A stretch of DNA of 64,000 nucleotides from Natronococcus sp. A-GB7 (GCF_029688865.1 NZ_JARUKV010000004.1:1-64000), one strand, 5' to 3'. Shown: positions 44,000 through 52,719, numbered from the stretch's first letter. The notes: generated by a model not told the origin, from the sequence alone. Numbers and translations: made by a program.

Positions 44000-44174
44000 T
44001 GGGGTCGGAGGGATTTGAACCCCCGATCGACTGATATCTCCGGCGCGCCTCGGAACTCCAGAGGGTCATCACACGGACACTGATCAGGTGTCCGATCAGT
44101 ATATCAGTCTGGAGTGTCGTCCCGGGCGCGGTGCCTCTGGAGTCAGTCGCCATGCCTGGCTTGGCCACGACCCC
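44000..44174 (-). tRNA. tRNA-Trp (CCA) with a 101-nt intron carrying box C/D motifs
   Basis: Exon 1 is 44174-44137 and exon 2 is 44035-44000; together they make 74 nt with discriminator A and no encoded CCA. The acceptor stem pairs GGGGTCG with CGACCCC, the anticodon stem ACTGA with TCAGT, and the T-loop is TTCAAAT. The anticodon loop reads CTCCAG|intron|A, with anticodon CCA at 44140-44138. The intron (44136-44036) contains a box C (TGATGA) and CTGA boxes, plus segments complementary to the anticodon region (CCTCTGGAGT) and to the 3' exon (GACTGAT). Haloarchaeal pre-tRNA-Trp introns are known to guide 2'-O-methylation this way. A TATA-like CTTTA lies ~28 bp upstream at 44201-44205. Confidence 0.92.
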
Positions 44175-44236
44175 TCGAGTCTACGTTGGGCGATCCGCCC
44201 TAAAGTGGTTTCGATTCGGACGCTCCGTCCCGCGAT

Positions 44237-45262
44237 TCAGAGCCAGGGTGCGCGTTCCTCTTCGTCGTCATCGAAGGGACCGTCGTCGTCCTCGACCGAG
44301 TCGTCACTCGAGTCCTCCTCGTCTGCGAGCGCCTCCGCGGCCGACTGGTCCTGCCCGCCGTCGGTCGACGTCGACGACCCCGAACTCGAGTTCGAGCTCG
44401 AGCCGCCGGGGTTGAACAGCGGTCCGGTGCCGACCGCGGGTGCCGATTCCGCCGAGGGCGACGGCGAGGGTGACGGCGACGGGCTCGAGAACCGCGGCGC
44501 GCTCTCGCTCGACTGCGAGGACGAGTCGTCGTCGCGCTCGAGCGGGATGTCGACCGCGAAGATCGCTGCGACCAGCAGCGCCGCCAGCGGGGCCTGGCCG
44601 AACGCCATCCCCAGCAGCGACAGCGGCAGCAGGCCCAGCGCGACGGCGCTACCGAAGCGGAACCGGTCGATGTCCATGTACTCGCGCAGGTACGGGCCGC
44701 TGATGGCGACCCCCAGCGCGAAGGCGACGCCGACGACGGCCGCGAGGGTCGCGTTCGCGACCAGCGCGGGGTCGTCCATCACGATAAACGCCGCGCCGGA
44801 GGGCTCGAGGCTCGCCAGCAGGCCCAGCCCGACGATCACCGCAGGGCTCGGCAGGTACTCGCCGATCGTCGCGCTCGCGGTTTTGGCCGCGATCGCGAGG
44901 ATGACGACCGCCGCGAACCGCTCGAAGACGGCCTCGTTGAGCACGGTGTCGATCGCCGGTGCCAGCGCGGCCTGCAGCGCCGCCAGCAGGATCAGCGGGA
45001 TCCCGACCAGCAGGACGACCGTGACCTGCTCGCGGGGCGTCCCGCTCATCTCGGCGAGGATCACGGCGACGGTGGCGCTACCCCCGAAGATCAGCAGACC
45101 GATCTGCACGGCTCCGAGGGGGTCGTCGAGTGCTCCCGCGAGGATCAACGCCGGGAAGATCCCGTCGATCAGCGGGAGCATCATGACGAGTGCTAACAGC
45201 TTCGTATCGCCGCCCACCAGGCTCTCGAGCCGGAGGGCGATCGGGTGTTGGGATGCACTCAT
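44237..45262 (-). CDS. DUF5794-type haloarchaeal membrane protein with low-complexity tail
   Basis: A 341-aa polytopic protein with about eight TM segments in residues ~20-240 (for example LLALVMMLPLIDGIFPALIL and VGVAFALGVAISGPYLREYM). A cytoplasmic or exposed tail of ~100 residues follows, dominated by Ser-Pro dipeptides, Gly, Ser and Asp/Glu. The membrane part matches the haloarchaeal DUF5794 family by memory. The gene lies between tRNA-Trp and guaB. Function unknown. Confidence 0.75.
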   Translation of the reverse strand: MSASQHPIALRLESLVGGDTKLLALVMMLPLIDGIFPALILAGALDDPLGAVQIGLLIFGGSATVAVILAEMSGTPREQVTVVLLVGIPLILLAALQAALAPAIDTVLNEAVFERFAAVVILAIAAKTASATIGEYLPSPAVIVGLGLLASLEPSGAAFIVMDDPALVANATLAAVVGVAFALGVAISGPYLREYMDIDRFRFGSAVALGLLPLSLLGMAFGQAPLAALLVAAIFAVDIPLERDDDSSSQSSESAPRFSSPSPSPSPSPSAESAPAVGTGPLFNPGGSSSNSSSGSSTSTDGGQDQSAAEALADEEDSSDDSVEDDDGPFDDDEEERAPWL

Positions 45263-45714
45263 CGCTTAGGATCGATGGCCGTGACCCGAGGCCGATGGGT
45301 GGTGTGAACGGGAGTGCCACGAGGGCGTGGCGAGCCAGTCCATCGTGAGGCCTCGCGCTGTGAGTTTGGATGTAAAGTTCCCGAAAATTTTGGTGGCGAC
45401 GGCGGCAGCGCTCGTCTGGCCAACGGGTCGGGAGCTGTTGAAACTCACAGCGTTCATACACGTACGGTCTACTGGCCCGTCAATAAACGTTGCGTGAGAA
45501 GCGATTGCACAACTCGGCGTATCTCAGCCAATAACGGCCAGATCCTGACAAAGATGAACTGATCTGAATGTGTGGTGCACGTTCCCGGACTGTGTGGTTC
45601 TACACGCCGTGTGGCGATTCGACGGACCGAACCACCCCTCGCCGCCACCGACAGCGGTTCACAACCCCGCCCCGGTCTCGCAACGCTTTTTGCCGACGCT
45701 TTCGGACAGTTTAC
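45263..45714. other. Intergenic region upstream of guaB with a long-spaced inverted repeat
   Basis: A 452-base region with no gene of coding character. A perfect 12-bp inverted repeat, CGCTGTGAGTTT (45356-45367) and AAACTCACAGCG (45441-45452), brackets 73 bases. That could be the stem of a small RNA or a relic of an inserted element. The A/T-richer stretch 45480-45560 probably holds the promoter of the DUF5794 gene or a longer guaB leader. Confidence 0.4.
45686..45691 (+). promoter_or_regulatory. TATA-like box of guaB
   Basis: CTTTTT centred 26 bp before the ATG at 45715, consistent with a leaderless guaB message. Spacing is the only evidence. Confidence 0.35.
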
Positions 45715-47214
45715 ATGGCGAACGACGCTCCCGAGCACGAGCCGTACTCTTCGAAACTTCAGGTACCGGAAGCGCTAACGTTCGACGACGTCCTCCTCCG
45801 TCCGAAGGAGAGTCGCGTCGAACCCGACGATGCCGACCTCTCCTCGCACGTCTCTCGCTCCGTAGAACTCTCGGTCCCCATTCTGTCGGCCGCGATGGAC
45901 ACCGTCACCGAGAGCGGCATGGCCGTCGCGATGGCCCGCCACGGCGGGCTCGGCGTCATCCACCGCAACATGAACGTCGACGAGATGGTCGAGGAGATCG
46001 GCCGCGTCAAGCGAGCCGACGAACTCGTCATCCCCTACGAGGACGTCGTCACGGCCGACCCCGAGATGACCGTCCGCGAGATCGACGACCGGATGGCCCG
46101 CCAGGGCGTCGGCGGTGCCCCCGTCGTCAACACGCGCGGGGAGGTACTGGGCATCATCTCGAGTACGGACATTCGGCCCCACCTCGAGGTCAACGAGGAC
46201 GACCACGTCACGGAGGCGATGACCGACGAGGTCATCACGGTCCACGAGGACGTCGACCCCCGCGACGCGTTCGAGCTGATGTACGAGCACAAGATCGAGC
46301 GCGTCCCGGTCGTCGACGACGAGAACCTCCTCGTCGGACTCGTCACGATGCAGGGCATCCTCCAGCGCCGCGAGTACAAGGAGGCCGTCCGCGACGAGGA
46401 CGGCCAACTGTGCTGTGGCGTCGCCGTCAGCCCCTTCGAGCGCGAGCGCGCCGAGGCCGCCGACGAGGCCGACGCCGATATCCTGTTTATCGACACCGCC
46501 CACGCGCACAACCGCAACGTCATCGAGGGCGCCCGCGAGATCAAGGAGTCCGTCGAGGCCGACGTCGTCGTCGGGAACGTCGGCACCCGTGAGGCCGCCG
46601 AGGAACTGGTCGAGTTCGCCGACGGAATCAAGGTCGGCATCGGCCCTGGCTCGATCTGCACCACGCGAGTCGTCTCCGGCGCCGGCATGCCCCAGATCAC
46701 CGCCGTCGCACAGGTCGCTGACGTCGCCAGCGAACACGGCGTCCCCGTCATCGCGGACGGCGGCATCCGCTACTCCGGCGACGCGATCAAGGCGATCGCC
46801 GCCGGCGCCGACGCCGTCATGCTCGGTTCCTACTTCGCCGGCACCGACGAGGCCCCCGGCCGTGTCGTCACGATGAACGGCAAGAAGTACAAGCAGTACC
46901 GCGGTATGGGATCCGTCGGCGCGATGAAATCCGGCGACAGCGACCGATACCTCAAGGAAGAGCCCGAGGAGGAGGACGACTACGTCCCGGAGGGCGTCGA
47001 GGCTGCGACCCCGTACAAGGGCACGCTCAAGTCCGAACTCCACCAGCTCGCGGGCGGCATGCAGTCCGGCATGGGCTACGTCGGCGCCCCGACGATCCCC
47101 GAGTTCAAGGAGCGCAGCGAGTTCGTCCGAGTCTCCTCGGCCGGCCAGGCCGAGAGCCACGCCCACGACGTCGTCATCACCGACGAAGCGCCGAACTACT
47201 CGCCCAACGAGTAA
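45715..47214 (+). CDS. guaB: Inosine-5'-monophosphate dehydrogenase
   Basis: A 499-aa IMPDH, which oxidises IMP to XMP with NAD+ in GTP synthesis. Order: N-terminal barrel strands ([14 protein letters not shown]), a CBS-domain pair (~95-220, with [14 protein letters not shown]), then the rest of the barrel. The catalytic Cys is in [15 protein letters not shown], the phosphate site in [12 protein letters not shown], and the mobile flap in [15 protein letters not shown]. The length is typical. The start is at MANDAPEHE, with a TATA-like box 26 bp upstream; the frame from 45568 crosses noncoding DNA. Confidence 0.96.
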   Translation: MANDAPEHEPYSSKLQVPEALTFDDVLLRPKESRVEPDDADLSSHVSRSVELSVPILSAAMDTVTESGMAVAMARHGGLGVIHRNMNVDEMVEEIGRVKRADELVIPYEDVVTADPEMTVREIDDRMARQGVGGAPVVNTRGEVLGIISSTDIRPHLEVNEDDHVTEAMTDEVITVHEDVDPRDAFELMYEHKIERVPVVDDENLLVGLVTMQGILQRREYKEAVRDEDGQLCCGVAVSPFERERAEAADEADADILFIDTAHAHNRNVIEGAREIKESVEADVVVGNVGTREAAEELVEFADGIKVGIGPGSICTTRVVSGAGMPQITAVAQVADVASEHGVPVIADGGIRYSGDAIKAIAAGADAVMLGSYFAGTDEAPGRVVTMNGKKYKQYRGMGSVGAMKSGDSDRYLKEEPEEEDDYVPEGVEAATPYKGTLKSELHQLAGGMQSGMGYVGAPTIPEFKERSEFVRVSSAGQAESHAHDVVITDEAPNYSPNE

Positions 47215-47274
47215 CCCGACTCACACGGACGTCGCGGGTACTCGAGCGAACGCCTCGCAGCCCCGTTCTATCAC

Positions 47275-48984
47275 TTACTCGAGCTCCGACCGTCGGATCT
47301 TTCCCGTCGTCGTCTGCGGTAACTCCTCGCGGAACTCGATCGCTCGTGGATACTCGTAGTCGGCCAGTCGGTCCCGAACCAGCTCGCGGATCTCCTCGCG
47401 TAGCTCCTCGGACCCTGCCGTCCCCGCGACGGGCTGGACGACGGCCTTGATGATCTCGCCGCGACGGTCGTCGGCCACCCCGACGACGCCGACCTGCGCG
47501 ACCGACGGATGCTCGAGGATCGCCTCCTCGACCTCCCGCGGGCCGACCCGGTAGCCGCTGGTGATGATGAGGTCGTCGTCGCGTGATTTGAACCAGAGAT
47601 ACCCCTCCGCGTCGCGCTCGGCGAGATCCCCGGTCAGGTGCCAGGCCTCGCCCTCGGCCGTCTCGCCCGATTCGGATCGTACCCCACTGCGCTGCTCGCT
47701 GCCGTCTCCCCGCTCGAGTGTCGCCGCCGCCGTCTTCTCGGGGTCGTTCCAGTACTCTTCGAAGACGACGGGGTCGGCGCCCCGCCGAACCGCGACCTGT
47801 CCGATCTCGCTGGTTTCGACGCGCTCACCCGTCTCGGGGTCGAGCACGGCGACCTCGTGTCCGGGGACCGGCTTTCCCATACTGCCCGCTTTCGCGGGGA
47901 ACCACTCCCGGCAGTTCGTCACCAGGAGGTTGGCCTCCGTCTGTCCGTACAGCTCGTTGACCACCGTCCCCTCGAGTTCGGCCTCGGCCCACTCGAGGAT
48001 CTCCGGCGTGAGCGGCTCGCCCCCGGAACAGATCGCCCGCAGGGAGAGCTCGTAGCGGTCGGCGGGGTCGTCGACGTCCATCAGCATCCGGATCGCCGTC
48101 GGCGGGAGAAAGGAACCGGTGACGTCGAACTCCGAGAGCAGGTCGAACGCGGTCCCGGGATCGAACGACCCCATCGGGGAGCCGACGACTGGCTGGCCGT
48201 AGTGCCAAGCCGGGAAGACCAGATCGCCCAGCGCGCCGATCCAGGCCCAGTCGGCGGGTGTCCAGTACGTGCCCTCGAGGTCGCGCTCGAAGTACATCGA
48301 GAACGCGGGACAGTGACCCAGCCAGACGCCGTGGGTGTGGAGCACGCCCTTCGGCTTCCCGGTGCTCCCGCTCGTGTACATGACGATCGCGGGCGTGTCG
48401 ACGTCCGTCTCCGCGACGTCGTGATCGTCGTCCCGCCAGTCGATCGCCGTCTCGAACCGCGAAACCGTCGCGTCGCCGACGGTCCCGCCCTCGATCTCGG
48501 GCTCGCCGTCGACCACCAGCACGGCCTCGAGGTCGGGACAATCGGGTGCGACCTCCCGGATCGTCTCCCACTGGGAGACGTCGACGACCGCGATCCGGGC
48601 CTGGCTGTCGGTCAGCCGGTAACGGAGCGCGTCGGTGCCAAAGAGTACCGACAGCGGCAGCGAGACCGCACCGAGCTTCCAGCACGCGAGGTGGGTCAGA
48701 ACGTTCGCGGGTTTCTGCGGAACGACGACGGCGACCCGGTCACCGAACCCCAGTCCCAGCGACTCGAGGGCGTTCGCGACGGCGCTCGAGCGCCGATCGA
48801 GGTCGTCGAAGCTGTAGCGCTCGCGGCGTCCGTCGAGGTAGGCCTGGTGGAGGGCGGTCCGCTCGCCGTCGTCGTGTTTGCCCACCAGATCGACGGCCGC
48901 GTTGAACCCGTCGGGGACGTCCCACGAGAACGACTCGCGGGCCTCCTCGTAGGTCTCCCCCTCGAGCGTGACGAAGTACGTCAT
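47275..48984 (-). CDS. Acyl-CoA synthetase (AMP-forming, medium-chain type)
   Basis: A 569-aa ANL-superfamily acyl-CoA ligase: fatty acid + ATP + CoA to acyl-CoA + AMP + PPi. Motifs are YTSGSTGKPKGVLHTH (P-loop), TYWTPADWAWIGALGD, NELYGQTEAN (A5), TGDLAERDAEGYLWFKSRDDD (A7/A8), GYRVGPREVEEAI (hinge) and TTTGKIRRSELE with the catalytic C-terminal Lys. An acidic insertion near residue 440 (GDGSEQRSGVRSESGETAEG, partly low complexity) is haloarchaeal. It is convergent with guaB. Confidence 0.92.
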   Translation of the reverse strand: MTYFVTLEGETYEEARESFSWDVPDGFNAAVDLVGKHDDGERTALHQAYLDGRRERYSFDDLDRRSSAVANALESLGLGFGDRVAVVVPQKPANVLTHLACWKLGAVSLPLSVLFGTDALRYRLTDSQARIAVVDVSQWETIREVAPDCPDLEAVLVVDGEPEIEGGTVGDATVSRFETAIDWRDDDHDVAETDVDTPAIVMYTSGSTGKPKGVLHTHGVWLGHCPAFSMYFERDLEGTYWTPADWAWIGALGDLVFPAWHYGQPVVGSPMGSFDPGTAFDLLSEFDVTGSFLPPTAIRMLMDVDDPADRYELSLRAICSGGEPLTPEILEWAEAELEGTVVNELYGQTEANLLVTNCREWFPAKAGSMGKPVPGHEVAVLDPETGERVETSEIGQVAVRRGADPVVFEEYWNDPEKTAAATLERGDGSEQRSGVRSESGETAEGEAWHLTGDLAERDAEGYLWFKSRDDDLIITSGYRVGPREVEEAILEHPSVAQVGVVGVADDRRGEIIKAVVQPVAGTAGSEELREEIRELVRDRLADYEYPRAIEFREELPQTTTGKIRRSELE

Positions 48985-49012
48985 TCGTGCTGTACGAGAG
49001 CGGATAGCATGA

Positions 49013-49255
49013 AAGAACTACCGGCGAACGTGCCCCATCGAGTCGGCCTCGCCGCCTCCGGACGGGGAGCCCTCGGGTTGCGACGCACTGTGCCATCTCG
49101 TCGATGAGGACGGTGAGACGACCCGCAAACTCGTGGTGATCGAGCCGACTCGGGCGACCGGAGAACGTCCGCGTTTCCACGAGTGTTCGGCACTCGAGGA
49201 TTCAGTACGGACAGGCGGGACTGCGTATCACTTCGTCCGATTGTTCTTCCTGTAG
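49013..49255 (+). other. Protein-like open frame without start codon
   Basis: An 80-codon open frame with haloarchaeal codon use and acidic composition (contains SGCDALCHLVDEDGETTRKL and VVIEPTRATGERPRFHEC), ending in TAG at 49253. It follows a TGA that overlaps an out-of-frame ATG at 49009 and has no ATG/GTG before its conserved-looking part. It may be a small gene whose first codons were frameshifted, or one with an unusual start. The rest of 48985-49531 holds only the half repeat at 49403. Confidence 0.35.
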
Positions 49256-49402
49256 AGGTGCACACTGTCGACCGCCTGAAGACAGTCGATAAGCGAGGGA
49301 ACGACGCGAGCGAGCGTAGCCGTTGCACGTCGACCAAATCAGCCGAACCGTCGTTACGTACGGGAGAAGTAGTTATCGGAGCGGATATCGATCTCTCTGA
49401 GT

Positions 49403-49445
49403 GCTGTCAAAAGTACGCTGCCGAGTATAGAGGATGAGTGCAGCA
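49403..49445 (+). repeat. Dispersed 88-nt repeat, copy 1 (right half only)
   Basis: The 43 nt GCTGTCAAAAG...AGGATGAGTGCAGCA align without gaps to the last 43 nt of the copy at 49985. The sequence before it no longer resembles the left half. It is the leftmost of five same-orientation copies. Confidence 0.55.
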
Positions 49446-49531
49446 GACCGACTCCGTTCGTTCCGCCCGGTCTGCGATGAATCAGCCGTGAGATTGAGCC
49501 TGCGATTTGAGCAAGGTCTGGTTCTTGAAGC

Positions 49532-49894
49532 TCATCCTGATATTCTACCTCTGATCTCTGCGAGGAGGCCCAAGAGAATCCCGAATCCTATTACGAATAC
49601 GAGAAACTCTGTTGTGTCGATCTCGCCTCGAATCCCGAATCCAGCACCAATGTAGGCGGCTGTGGCGGTTGCAAGGGCAAGAAGCCAGAACCCCATATCG
49701 TACCCTGTGTCCTCTACCGTGTCCCTTCCAACGGTGAGGAGGAAGACAGCGCTTATCAGGAGGTTAAGACCTGCGATGGCCCCAATTAGCATAGGTTCCC
49801 ATGGACGGGTTACCAGGACTCCGAGCGCTATTATGAGGAATAACAGGCCTGCTCCAAGCCTTTGCTCCACGCCCATATCCGAAAATAGCGCCAT
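49532..49894 (-). CDS. Four-TM membrane protein of unknown function
   Basis: A 120-aa polytopic protein with segments LGAGLLFLIIALGVLVT, MLIGAIAGLNLLISAVFLL, GFWLLALATATAAYIGAGFG and TTEFLVFVIGFGILLGLLAEI. Base composition is lower in GC than the flanking core genes, suggesting acquisition. It is the only gene between repeat copies 1 and 2. An internal ATG six codons in (GVEQRLG) is an alternative start. Confidence 0.68.
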   Translation of the reverse strand: MALFSDMGVEQRLGAGLLFLIIALGVLVTRPWEPMLIGAIAGLNLLISAVFLLTVGRDTVEDTGYDMGFWLLALATATAAYIGAGFGIRGEIDTTEFLVFVIGFGILLGLLAEIRGRISG

Positions 49895-49984
49895 ACATTC
49901 AGTGAGATTTAACTATTGAAATAGATTAGGGTGTCAAAGAACTCCTGTACCGACTGATCCGATCTCCACCATATCGGCGTACCA

Positions 49985-50072
49985 CATTCGCACCTTCTAT
50001 TCAGCAAACTCTGTCCAAACTCCCGAACCGCTGTCAAAAGAGGCCTGCTGCATACAGAGGATGAGTTCAGCA
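49985..50072 (+). repeat. Dispersed 88-nt repeat, copy 2 (full length)
   Basis: Starts CATTCGCACCTTCTATTCAG and ends GAGGATGAGTTCAGCA. It aligns gap-free to copy 4 with about 57 of 88 matches, and conservation is highest at both ends. It lies between the TM-protein gene and the GNAT operon. Confidence 0.65.
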
Positions 50073-50124
50073 AACGTTGATTCCGAATTGGAAATCGTTC
50101 TATCGGTCTCGATGGGGCAACCGC

Positions 50125-50718
50125 TCAGCATTCGGCCATCGCAAGGTATTCTTCCCGTGAAATCGAGTATCGATGAGCATCAACAACGGTCTCGTCCACC
50201 GGAAGCCAATTTCGCAGCAGGCCCTCGTATTGGCCACCATACCGTTCGACGTACTTGGTGATCGCCCGTCGAGACTTTTCGTTCCCGTCGATGTAGACGG
50301 CGACGACGAGCTCGAGATTGAGTCGATCGAATGCGACGGACAGCATGGCGTCGGCTCGTTCACCGGAATATCCACGTCCCCAAAATGGCTTATCGAGGAG
50401 AATGCCAAGGTTGGCGGATCGTTTTTCCCAATCCGGGTACAGTCCCGTCGTTCCGGCGATGACGCCTGCCCCGTCTTCCCCGTCTTTCGGGCGGATCACG
50501 TATTTCGCACCCTCCATATCGTTCCACAGTCGTTCAGCCTCATCCACGTAGTCGTAGGTCTCTTTCACCGTCTCGTGGGGAGACGAATCCCAGTACTCGA
50601 ACATTTCCTCCGTATCGTCTCCGTTGGAGTAGAGTTCGTGAAGCGCGAATACATCGACGGAGTCGTGCGAAATCCGTTCGAGGTCGAGTCGGTCCGTCTC
50701 GATGTGGTCAGGGAACAT
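50125..50718 (-). CDS. GNAT acetyltransferase, RimJ/RimL-like
   Basis: A 197-aa GNAT-fold protein of the RimJ/RimL branch. It opens FPDHIETDRLDLERIS, has the acetyl-CoA region LDKPFWGRGYSGERADAML and the RimJ-type EKSRRAITKYVERYGG. It could acetylate a ribosomal protein N-terminus or a small molecule. It is the last gene of the FilR1-BBE-rhodanese-GNAT run, 23 bp after the rhodanese gene. Confidence 0.87.
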   Translation of the reverse strand: MFPDHIETDRLDLERISHDSVDVFALHELYSNGDDTEEMFEYWDSSPHETVKETYDYVDEAERLWNDMEGAKYVIRPKDGEDGAGVIAGTTGLYPDWEKRSANLGILLDKPFWGRGYSGERADAMLSVAFDRLNLELVVAVYIDGNEKSRRAITKYVERYGGQYEGLLRNWLPVDETVVDAHRYSISREEYLAMAEC

Positions 50719-50741
50719 AGTATATCATCAACGGTCTTCGA

Positions 50742-51176
50742 TCACTTGTATCGGTCCACAGCGTCCTTCCATGCGGAGATCCCACCGGCGAGGTGTCCGA
50801 CGCGGTCGAATCCCAGTTCCTGCGCCCGCTGTGCAGCCAGCGCCGAGCGTGCACCACCCTCACAGTAGAAGATAATCTCGGCCGCGTCGTCGAGGTCATC
50901 CACATACCGTGGATTCTCGGAGATCAGATGTGACTCCAACCGTCCCCTGGACACGTGGATAGCTCCGGAGACTATCCCTTCAGATAGCTCGACAGCGTCG
51001 CGGACATCAACGAAGAGGATTCCACCTTCGCCAGCCAGATCGATCGCTTCTGCTGGCGTATACACCTTGACAGTGGCCTCGGCCGCGCGAACTAACTCGT
51101 CGTATCTGGTCTGGATAGCGTTCTCGTGCCTGGCCGGCTGTGTCTGGGACGACCGGTGGTTGACGGTCTCACTCAT
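50742..51176 (-). CDS. Rhodanese-like sulfurtransferase domain protein
   Basis: A 144-aa single rhodanese domain with a ~35-residue N-terminal extension. The catalytic loop is FYCEGGARSA with the active Cys; upstream are FVDVRDAVELSEGIVSGAIHV (split here) and downstream FDRVGHLAGGISAWKDA. It transfers sulfane sulfur via a Cys persulfide. Its ATG overlaps the stop of the oxidase by eight bases (ATGAGTGA), so the two are translationally coupled. Confidence 0.9.
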   Translation of the reverse strand: MSETVNHRSSQTQPARHENAIQTRYDELVRAAEATVKVYTPAEAIDLAGEGGILFVDVRDAVELSEGIVSGAIHVSRGRLESHLISENPRYVDDLDDAAEIIFYCEGGARSALAAQRAQELGFDRVGHLAGGISAWKDAVDRYK

Positions 51177-52611
51177 CGCCCGCCCCTCCGTCAGTCCGCA
51201 CTGATTCGGATGGCGTAACGCCGTGATTGCGGCTGAACACGTTCGTCGGGTCGTACTGGTCCTTGACCTCTACTAAGCGGTCGTGCGTCTCGTCGCTACG
51301 AGGGCTCCGTTGGGGTTCGCCGTCCTCGTTCTCGCCCAGTCCAGGGAAGTTGCGGTAGCTCTCACCAATCGAGTGGGAGTGCACGTCTCGCTGGAAGGAA
51401 CGCGCCCAGTCGAGAATCGCCTCGTCAGCCTCGGAGTCGTCCCACTTGCAGTCGATGGCGAGAAGGTACGGGTGGTCTCGGCCGTTGAATGCCGTGGCAT
51501 GCTCCGGAACGTCGGCAATTGCCCCACCCAGGTTCCAGACGTAGTAGAGTATTCGAGGGTCAGGCCGCGACGGCTCACGCTCGACGATCTCCGTGATGAC
51601 CTCGTCGTCCAGCGAATCGAGGTAGACCGATCCCTGGTAGTACCGGTGCTCGTGGGCCGGGAAGAACGGGTCGAACCCCTGCTGGAGGTCGAGGTACCGG
51701 GTCCGGCCACTGAAGTCGAACAGCGGCGACCCGAACCCACGAAGTGGCCGGAGGAGTTCCTCACCTTCCTCGGTGTCGCCAGCGTGAACGGCGGTGATGA
51801 TGGCGACCGGGTCGTCGTGGTACTCCTCCGGGAAGTGGGGGTCTTCCGGTATGCCCCAGATGATCGCCTCCCCACTGACCGTTCGCGGCGCGGTCTCGAC
51901 GAAGTCGCGCCAGGCGTTGAAGGCCGCCGCCGCGTCCTCAATGGGGTGCCACGTCTCCACCGTGGCCAGCTCAGTCCCGATCGGGTGTGCCTCGAACTCG
52001 AAGGCAGTCACGATGCCGAAGTTACCGCCACCCCCGCGGACCGCCCAGAAAAGGTCCGGATGCTCATCCTCGCTGGCGGTGAGGAAGCGGGCGTCGGCAG
52101 TGACCAGATCGACCGAGACGAGGTTGTCGCAGGTCAGTCCGTACTTTCGCCGGAGGTGGCCGTACCCGCCACCGAGGGTGAGACCTGCGACACCAGTGTG
52201 GGAAACGACCCCACCTGGAACTGCGAGTCCGAACGCTTGCGTCGCATGATCGACGTCCTGCCACGTGGCACCGCCGCCGACGCGAACGCGCCGGGTATCT
52301 GGGTCTACGTCAACCCAGTTCATCGGGGAACAGTCGATGACGATCCCGTCGTCACACGTTCCGAGACCAGCAGCGTTGTGTCCCCCACCGCGGACGGCAA
52401 CGAGCAGGTCCTGCTCGCGGGCGAACTCGACCGCGCTGATAACGTCAGCGACGTCCTGGCATTGAGCGACCAGATCAGGCCGTTTGTCGATCATCCCGTT
52501 CCAGACTGTGCGAGCGTCGTCGTAGCCGGAATCCTCGGGGCGGACCAAGTCGCCGAGAAATTCCGATTCAAATTCATCGATGTGATCACTGTTTTCTGCT
52601 TCAGATCCCAT
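51169..52611 (-). CDS. FAD-linked oxidase, berberine-bridge (BBE) type
   Basis: A 480-aa flavoprotein of the VAO/PCMH family with a C-terminal BBE domain. The His that links FAD is in AVRGGGHNAAGLG. At the site where bicovalent enzymes have a Cys it reads VVSHTGVAGLTLGGGYG, so only one covalent bond is expected. The BBE end reads RNFPGLGE and YDPTNVFSRNHGV. The start MGSEAEN is supported by a TATA box 28 bp upstream (52637-52642). It oxidises an alcohol or sugar-like substrate using O2. It probably belongs to an operon with the rhodanese and GNAT genes. Confidence 0.88.
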   Translation of the reverse strand: MGSEAENSDHIDEFESEFLGDLVRPEDSGYDDARTVWNGMIDKRPDLVAQCQDVADVISAVEFAREQDLLVAVRGGGHNAAGLGTCDDGIVIDCSPMNWVDVDPDTRRVRVGGGATWQDVDHATQAFGLAVPGGVVSHTGVAGLTLGGGYGHLRRKYGLTCDNLVSVDLVTADARFLTASEDEHPDLFWAVRGGGGNFGIVTAFEFEAHPIGTELATVETWHPIEDAAAAFNAWRDFVETAPRTVSGEAIIWGIPEDPHFPEEYHDDPVAIITAVHAGDTEEGEELLRPLRGFGSPLFDFSGRTRYLDLQQGFDPFFPAHEHRYYQGSVYLDSLDDEVITEIVEREPSRPDPRILYYVWNLGGAIADVPEHATAFNGRDHPYLLAIDCKWDDSEADEAILDWARSFQRDVHSHSIGESYRNFPGLGENEDGEPQRSPRSDETHDRLVEVKDQYDPTNVFSRNHGVTPSESVRTDGGAGDE

Positions 52612-52636
52612 ATGACACGGTGCGACCGCAAAATCG

Positions 52637-52642
52637 TTATAG
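52637..52642 (-). promoter_or_regulatory. TATA box of the BBE oxidase operon
   Basis: CTATAA on the minus strand, centred 28 bp before the ATG at 52611, indicating a leaderless operon transcript separate from that of the upstream regulator. Confidence 0.5.
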
Positions 52643-52675
52643 ATTCCTGCTGAAGGACCTTCGTCGTGCAAAATC

Positions 52676-52690
52676 TTTCACGGCGTGAAA
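52676..52690. promoter_or_regulatory. Palindrome TTTCACGGCGTGAAA upstream of the BBE operon
   Basis: A perfect 6-3-6 palindrome between the regulator stop (52720) and the BBE promoter, about 70 bp before the oxidase start. It is a candidate operator for the adjacent FilR1-type regulator. A role as the regulator gene's terminator hairpin is the alternative. Confidence 0.4.
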
Positions 52691-52719
52691 CACCAATCGG
52701 TCAGCCCCGGTGATTCGGC

